From an uncultured Pelagibacteraceae bacterium (GTDB lineage Bacteria; Pseudomonadota; Alphaproteobacteria; Pelagibacterales; Pelagibacteraceae): a DNA stretch of 64,000 nucleotides. The stretch is from assembly GCA_902555585.1 (NCBI GenBank), contig CACDSY010000003.1, positions 1 to 64,000 of the forward strand, written 5' to 3'. The position numbers and the translations under genes were made by a program. The notes under the pieces are model-generated. The model had not been told where the DNA came from. It worked only from the letters and a program-made list of their open reading frames with translations, and ran no database searches. Position 1 is the first letter of the stretch; the number at the start of each line of letters is the position of its first letter. Below, piece after piece: positions 61,244-64,000 of this stretch.

Positions 61244-62355
61244 TTTATAATTTCCTGTTTTTTAATCTTAATTCCATAACCTTCTAAACCTATCACTTTT
61301 TTTTTTGATCTAGTAACAAGTATCATATTTTTAATATTTAAAGATTTAATAATTTGAGCCCCTATACCATAGTTTCTAATCAATTTGTCATGACCTTTTT
61401 TATAAAAAGTTTTACTTTTATACTGCTTCAATGTCTGGGTAACTGATTTCAAATTAGGATCTCTTATAAATACAAGAACACAATTATTATATTTTTTGAA
61501 ATAAGTGATTGTTTTATCAAATGAATTAGGTAGTTTTTGATTAATTAAATAATTTTGAACTACATTAGAGGATATTACTCTTAATCTAGGGACTACCCCT
61601 TTCTTTAAGGTTCCTTTTATCAATGCAAAGTTTTCTGACCCATCAAGTACATTTTCAAATACTTTTATTTTAAATTTTTGTTTTTGAACAATTATTGAAG
61701 AAGTTTTTTTTAATTTAACTAGTTTCTCTCTCTTTAACCTATAAGCAATTAAATCTTCAATCTTACCTATTTTGAGTTTATGTTTTTTAGCAAAATTAAA
61801 TAATGTTTTGCCTGTTGCCATTTTTCCATCATCTGCCATGATTTCACAAATAACAGCTGAATTATTTTTTTTAGCAAGTTTTGATATATCAACTGAAGCC
61901 TCAGTGTGTCCTGCTCTTACGAGAACACCTCCATCTCTGGCTATCACTGGAAATACATGTCCTGGTGATACAATATCATTTTTTTTTGCATTTTTATTTG
62001 AAGCAGCTTTAATTGTTTTTGCACGATCATAAGCTGATATACCTGTTGTAACACCTTTTTTGGCTTCTATAGAATATGCAAAGGCTGTTTTACTTCTGGA
62101 TTGATTTATTGGTGAAACTAAAGTAAGTCCAATTTTTTTTGACTGCGCACTATCGATTGCTAAACAAATTAATCCTCTGGCGTGTTTAGCCATAAAATTA
62201 ATATGTTTAGGATTCACAGCGGACGTAGAAATTACTAAATCACCCTCATTTTCCATTTCTTCATGTTTGCTCTCATCGTCAACAAGAATATACATTCCAT
62301 TTTTTTTTACTGTCTTAATAATAGTTTCTATTGAGCTAAAATTATTTTTTTTCAT
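61240..62355 (-). CDS. ribBA: 3,4-dihydroxy-2-butanone-4-phosphate synthase fused to a degenerate GTP cyclohydrolase II domain
   Basis: 371 aa. RibB half (about 1-215): VDDESKHEEMENEGDLVISTSAVNPKHINFMAKHARGLICLA, SIEAKKGVTTGISAYDRAKTI and DGGVLVRAGHTEASVDISKLA, all catalytic residues present. The C-terminal half (about 225-371) should be GTP cyclohydrolase II, but the C-x10-C-x-C zinc motif is missing: there is no cysteine where the conserved VHSECLTGD...CDCG segment lies (here RLRVISSNVVQNYLIN). The end retains RNYGIGAQIIKSLNIK and LEGYGIKI. Such RibBX-type proteins with a dead RibA half are known in Alphaproteobacteria. Overlaps ribH (4 nt) and ribE (14 nt). Confidence 0.9.
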   Translation of the reverse strand: MKKNNFSSIETIIKTVKKNGMYILVDDESKHEEMENEGDLVISTSAVNPKHINFMAKHARGLICLAIDSAQSKKIGLTLVSPINQSRSKTAFAYSIEAKKGVTTGISAYDRAKTIKAASNKNAKKNDIVSPGHVFPVIARDGGVLVRAGHTEASVDISKLAKKNNSAVICEIMADDGKMATGKTLFNFAKKHKLKIGKIEDLIAYRLKREKLVKLKKTSSIIVQKQKFKIKVFENVLDGSENFALIKGTLKKGVVPRLRVISSNVVQNYLINQKLPNSFDKTITYFKKYNNCVLVFIRDPNLKSVTQTLKQYKSKTFYKKGHDKLIRNYGIGAQIIKSLNIKNMILVTRSKKKVIGLEGYGIKIKKQEIIK

Positions 62356-62935
62356 TAATAAATTTCCTTACATATTTAGACATAATATCAATCTCAACAT
62401 TGACTAAATCATTTTTTTTAAGAGTGATTAAGTTTGTTAATTTTAAAGTGTGAGGTATAATCCATATTTCAAAGGAATTCTTTTTTATTTTAGATATTGT
62501 CAGTGATACACCATTTATAAGTATTGAAGCTTTTTCAACTAACTGTTTCTTAAGTGATTTTGTTATTTTAAACTCAAAAATATTCGATTTATCAACTTTT
62601 TTAATACTTTTTACAGAACAAACTGTATCAACATGACCTTGGCAAATATGACCTGAAATGTTATCACCAAATTTCAATGGAGTTTCCAAATTAATTTCAT
62701 CTCCAATTTTAATATTTCTAAATTTTGATTTAGCTAAAGTTTCATTTGATAAATAGAATTCTAAGATTCTATTTTTAAAAGAAATTAATGTAAGACAAAC
62801 TCCATCACAAGAAATTGAAATACCTAAACTTTTATTCGAAACTTTCAATGTAGATTTAATAAATAAGTTTATGCCTTTAGCTCTTTTTTGGATGCTGCTT
62901 ATCGTGCCTTTATTAAATATAATTCCATTAAACAT
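62342..62935 (-). CDS. ribE: Riboflavin synthase, alpha chain
   Basis: 197 aa. Dismutates two lumazines to riboflavin. Two lumazine-binding repeats: MFNGIIFNKGTISSI...SISCDGVCLTLISFKNRILEFYLSNETLAKSKF and GHICQGHVDTVCSVKSIKK...ASILINGVSLTISKIKKNSFEIWIIPHTLKLTNL, with the internal-duplication motif G-V-C/S-L-T. Overlaps ribBA by 14 nt and follows ribD by 1 nt. Confidence 0.94.
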   Translation of the reverse strand: MFNGIIFNKGTISSIQKRAKGINLFIKSTLKVSNKSLGISISCDGVCLTLISFKNRILEFYLSNETLAKSKFRNIKIGDEINLETPLKFGDNISGHICQGHVDTVCSVKSIKKVDKSNIFEFKITKSLKKQLVEKASILINGVSLTISKIKKNSFEIWIIPHTLKLTNLITLKKNDLVNVEIDIMSKYVRKFINEKK

Positions 62936-62936
62936 T

Positions 62937-63989
62937 TTAGTAATAGTGAGTAAGTGTATCTTTATCTAAATATGTGTTTACTTTTTTTTTATTTTTGTAA
63001 TTTTTATTAATCATTTTTAATAATGAAGATATATTAATTTTACATCTATTAGAGATTATTTTGTCGCTTTTAAAGAAGTAAAATTCGTTTAATAATTTTT
63101 CATTAAGAAAATTAGTCATTAAATCCTTGCCTGACTCCACTAATAATCTATGTAGGCCTAATGTATAAAGTTTTTGGCTAATTTTTCTAAGATTAAAATT
63201 CCTTCTATTATTCACATTTTGATAAATAAGTTTAGCACCTCTATTTTTTAACAATCTAATTTTTGAGATATTTTTAGAACTGTGAAATATAATTAATTTA
63301 CTTTTTGTTGAATTTTTAATTACATAAGAATTAATTTTTATTTTTAAATTCTTATCGATTACAACTACAGTGGGTGAAAATTTCTCCAATCCATTTAATC
63401 TGCAATCGAGTTTAGGGTTATCTGTATTAATAGTTTTGTAAGAGGTTAATATTGCATGGTTTTGATATCTTAAAATATGTGAAACATTTCTTGAATGTTC
63501 ATTTGTTATTGGAGAATTATTTCTTAAAATATTTAAATTTGACGAGCTTGCAATTTTGCCAATTATATAAGGGGCTTTGTTAGATCTTATATAATTATAT
63601 TCATTATAAAGTTTCTTAACGTATCTTTTTTGAAGTCCTGATATTGCAACTATTTTTTTAGACTTTAAAATCTTTTTAGTTTTATTAAAAGTTCGCAAAT
63701 CTTTATCTTCAATCGAGTAATAAACCCTCTTAACTTTATTTTTTATAATTGCATTTGTACAAGGAGGTGTTACCCCATGATGTGAACAGGGTTCAAGTGT
63801 TGAGTAAAGTGATGTTCCTTTATTATATTTATTTTTATTTAAGGCAATACTTTCTGCATGTGGTCTACCACCATTATTAGTCGTTGCAAAAGATAAGATT
63901 TTATTATTTTTTACAATTACGCATCCAACAGATGGATTTGTCCCTGTTAAATACTTATTATTCTCCGCTAAATTTATAGCAAAGTTCAT
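62937..63989 (-). CDS. ribD: Bifunctional deaminase/reductase RibD (start possibly beyond the window)
   Basis: 350 aa visible. N-terminal deaminase: AINLAENNKYLTGTNPSVGCVIVKNN, GGRPHAESIAL (zinc His and catalytic Glu), LEPCSHHGVTPPCTNAII (zinc Cys pair). C-terminal reductase about 145-350, divergent: YIIGKIASSSNLNILRNNSPITNEHSRNVSHILRYQNHAILTSYKTINTDNPKLDCR keeps the general plan. Catalyses pyrimidine deamination and reduction in riboflavin synthesis. The assigned ATG at 63989 matches an internal Met of other RibD (Y-M-x-x-A-L-x-L-A), and the frame stays open to the edge (codons AAA AAA ATT), so the true start may be several codons upstream, outside the window. First gene of ribD-ribE-ribBA-ribH-nusB-thiL. 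Confidence 0.92.
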   Translation of the reverse strand: MNFAINLAENNKYLTGTNPSVGCVIVKNNKILSFATTNNGGRPHAESIALNKNKYNKGTSLYSTLEPCSHHGVTPPCTNAIIKNKVKRVYYSIEDKDLRTFNKTKKILKSKKIVAISGLQKRYVKKLYNEYNYIRSNKAPYIIGKIASSSNLNILRNNSPITNEHSRNVSHILRYQNHAILTSYKTINTDNPKLDCRLNGLEKFSPTVVVIDKNLKIKINSYVIKNSTKSKLIIFHSSKNISKIRLLKNRGAKLIYQNVNNRRNFNLRKISQKLYTLGLHRLLVESGKDLMTNFLNEKLLNEFYFFKSDKIISNRCKINISSLLKMINKNYKNKKKVNTYLDKDTLTHYY

Positions 63990-64000
63990 AATTTTTTTAT

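Overview
The window looks like a chromosomal segment of an oligotrophic marine alphaproteobacterium of the SAR11 clade (Pelagibacterales, 'Candidatus Pelagibacter'-like). The basis is very AT-rich DNA, extreme compaction (many ATGA or 1-20 nt overlaps, intergenic gaps mostly under 50 nt), AT-driven codon use (Lys/Asn/Ile-rich proteins), and gene sets typical of Alphaproteobacteria: argS-nagZ-scpAB-tatABC-serS, an NDUFS4-like complex I subunit, a CBP3-type cytochrome bc1 chaperone, sdhE beside recG, and plsX-ihfA-merR. This is a judgement from gene order and composition; no database search was run.

Layout. 1-9813 (+): end of dgt, argS, a small membrane protein, nagZ, scpA, scpB, tatABC, serS, yajC-secD-secF, i.e. 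translation, chromosome condensation and protein export. 9810-13323 (-): a PuuD-like membrane protein and uvrA. 13405-18738 (+): ssb, gyrA, coaD, a secreted cyclophilin, tgt, tRNA-Lys. 18744-22635: M48 lipoprotein protease, DUF502 protein, recG, sdhE, tRNA-Ser. 22720-31143 (+): rarD-like transporter, then a cell-wall group (MltB-like transglycosylase, RlpA/SPOR-like lipoprotein, D-Ala-D-Ala carboxypeptidase), tmk, holB, metG, tatD and a metallo-beta-lactamase-fold hydrolase. 31135-33367 (-): glutathione peroxidase, nhaA, zinc-ribbon membrane protein. 33462-40225: tRNA-Pro, NDUFS4-like gene, SbmA/BacA-like protein, glpX, tRNA-Glu, bamE, bc1 chaperone, rpmF, plsX, ihfA, merR, rpmG, chorismate mutase, ctaA. 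40203-43736 (-): two MetY paralogues flanking an alpha/beta hydrolase. 43883-49102 (+): rplM, rpsI, argC, small lipoprotein, hom, AEC and EamA transporters.

49103-57258 is the accessory part: a 523-nt non-coding stretch, a one-domain ogt, a GC-richer structured RNA with its own terminator (no family recognised), a DUF2938-like membrane protein with a 54-aa companion, a tyrosine recombinase with a 14-bp-arm inverted repeat just before its start codon, and surface-glycan genes (GT2, sugar epimerase, GT9, a 704-aa double glycosyltransferase, a GIY-YIG protein). 57317-63989 (-) returns to core genes: H+-pyrophosphatase hppA, then ribD-ribE-ribBA-ribH-nusB-thiL.

Most notable: the unassigned structured RNA (about 49908-50100), the recombinase-associated inverted repeat (50891-50925), a tRNA-guanine transglycosylase that keeps its catalytic aspartates but has lost all three zinc cysteines, a RibBA whose GTP cyclohydrolase II half lacks its zinc/catalytic residues, and a complex I gene starting 5 nt after a tRNA 3' end. 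I found no CRISPR array, insertion sequence, prophage structural genes or rRNA.
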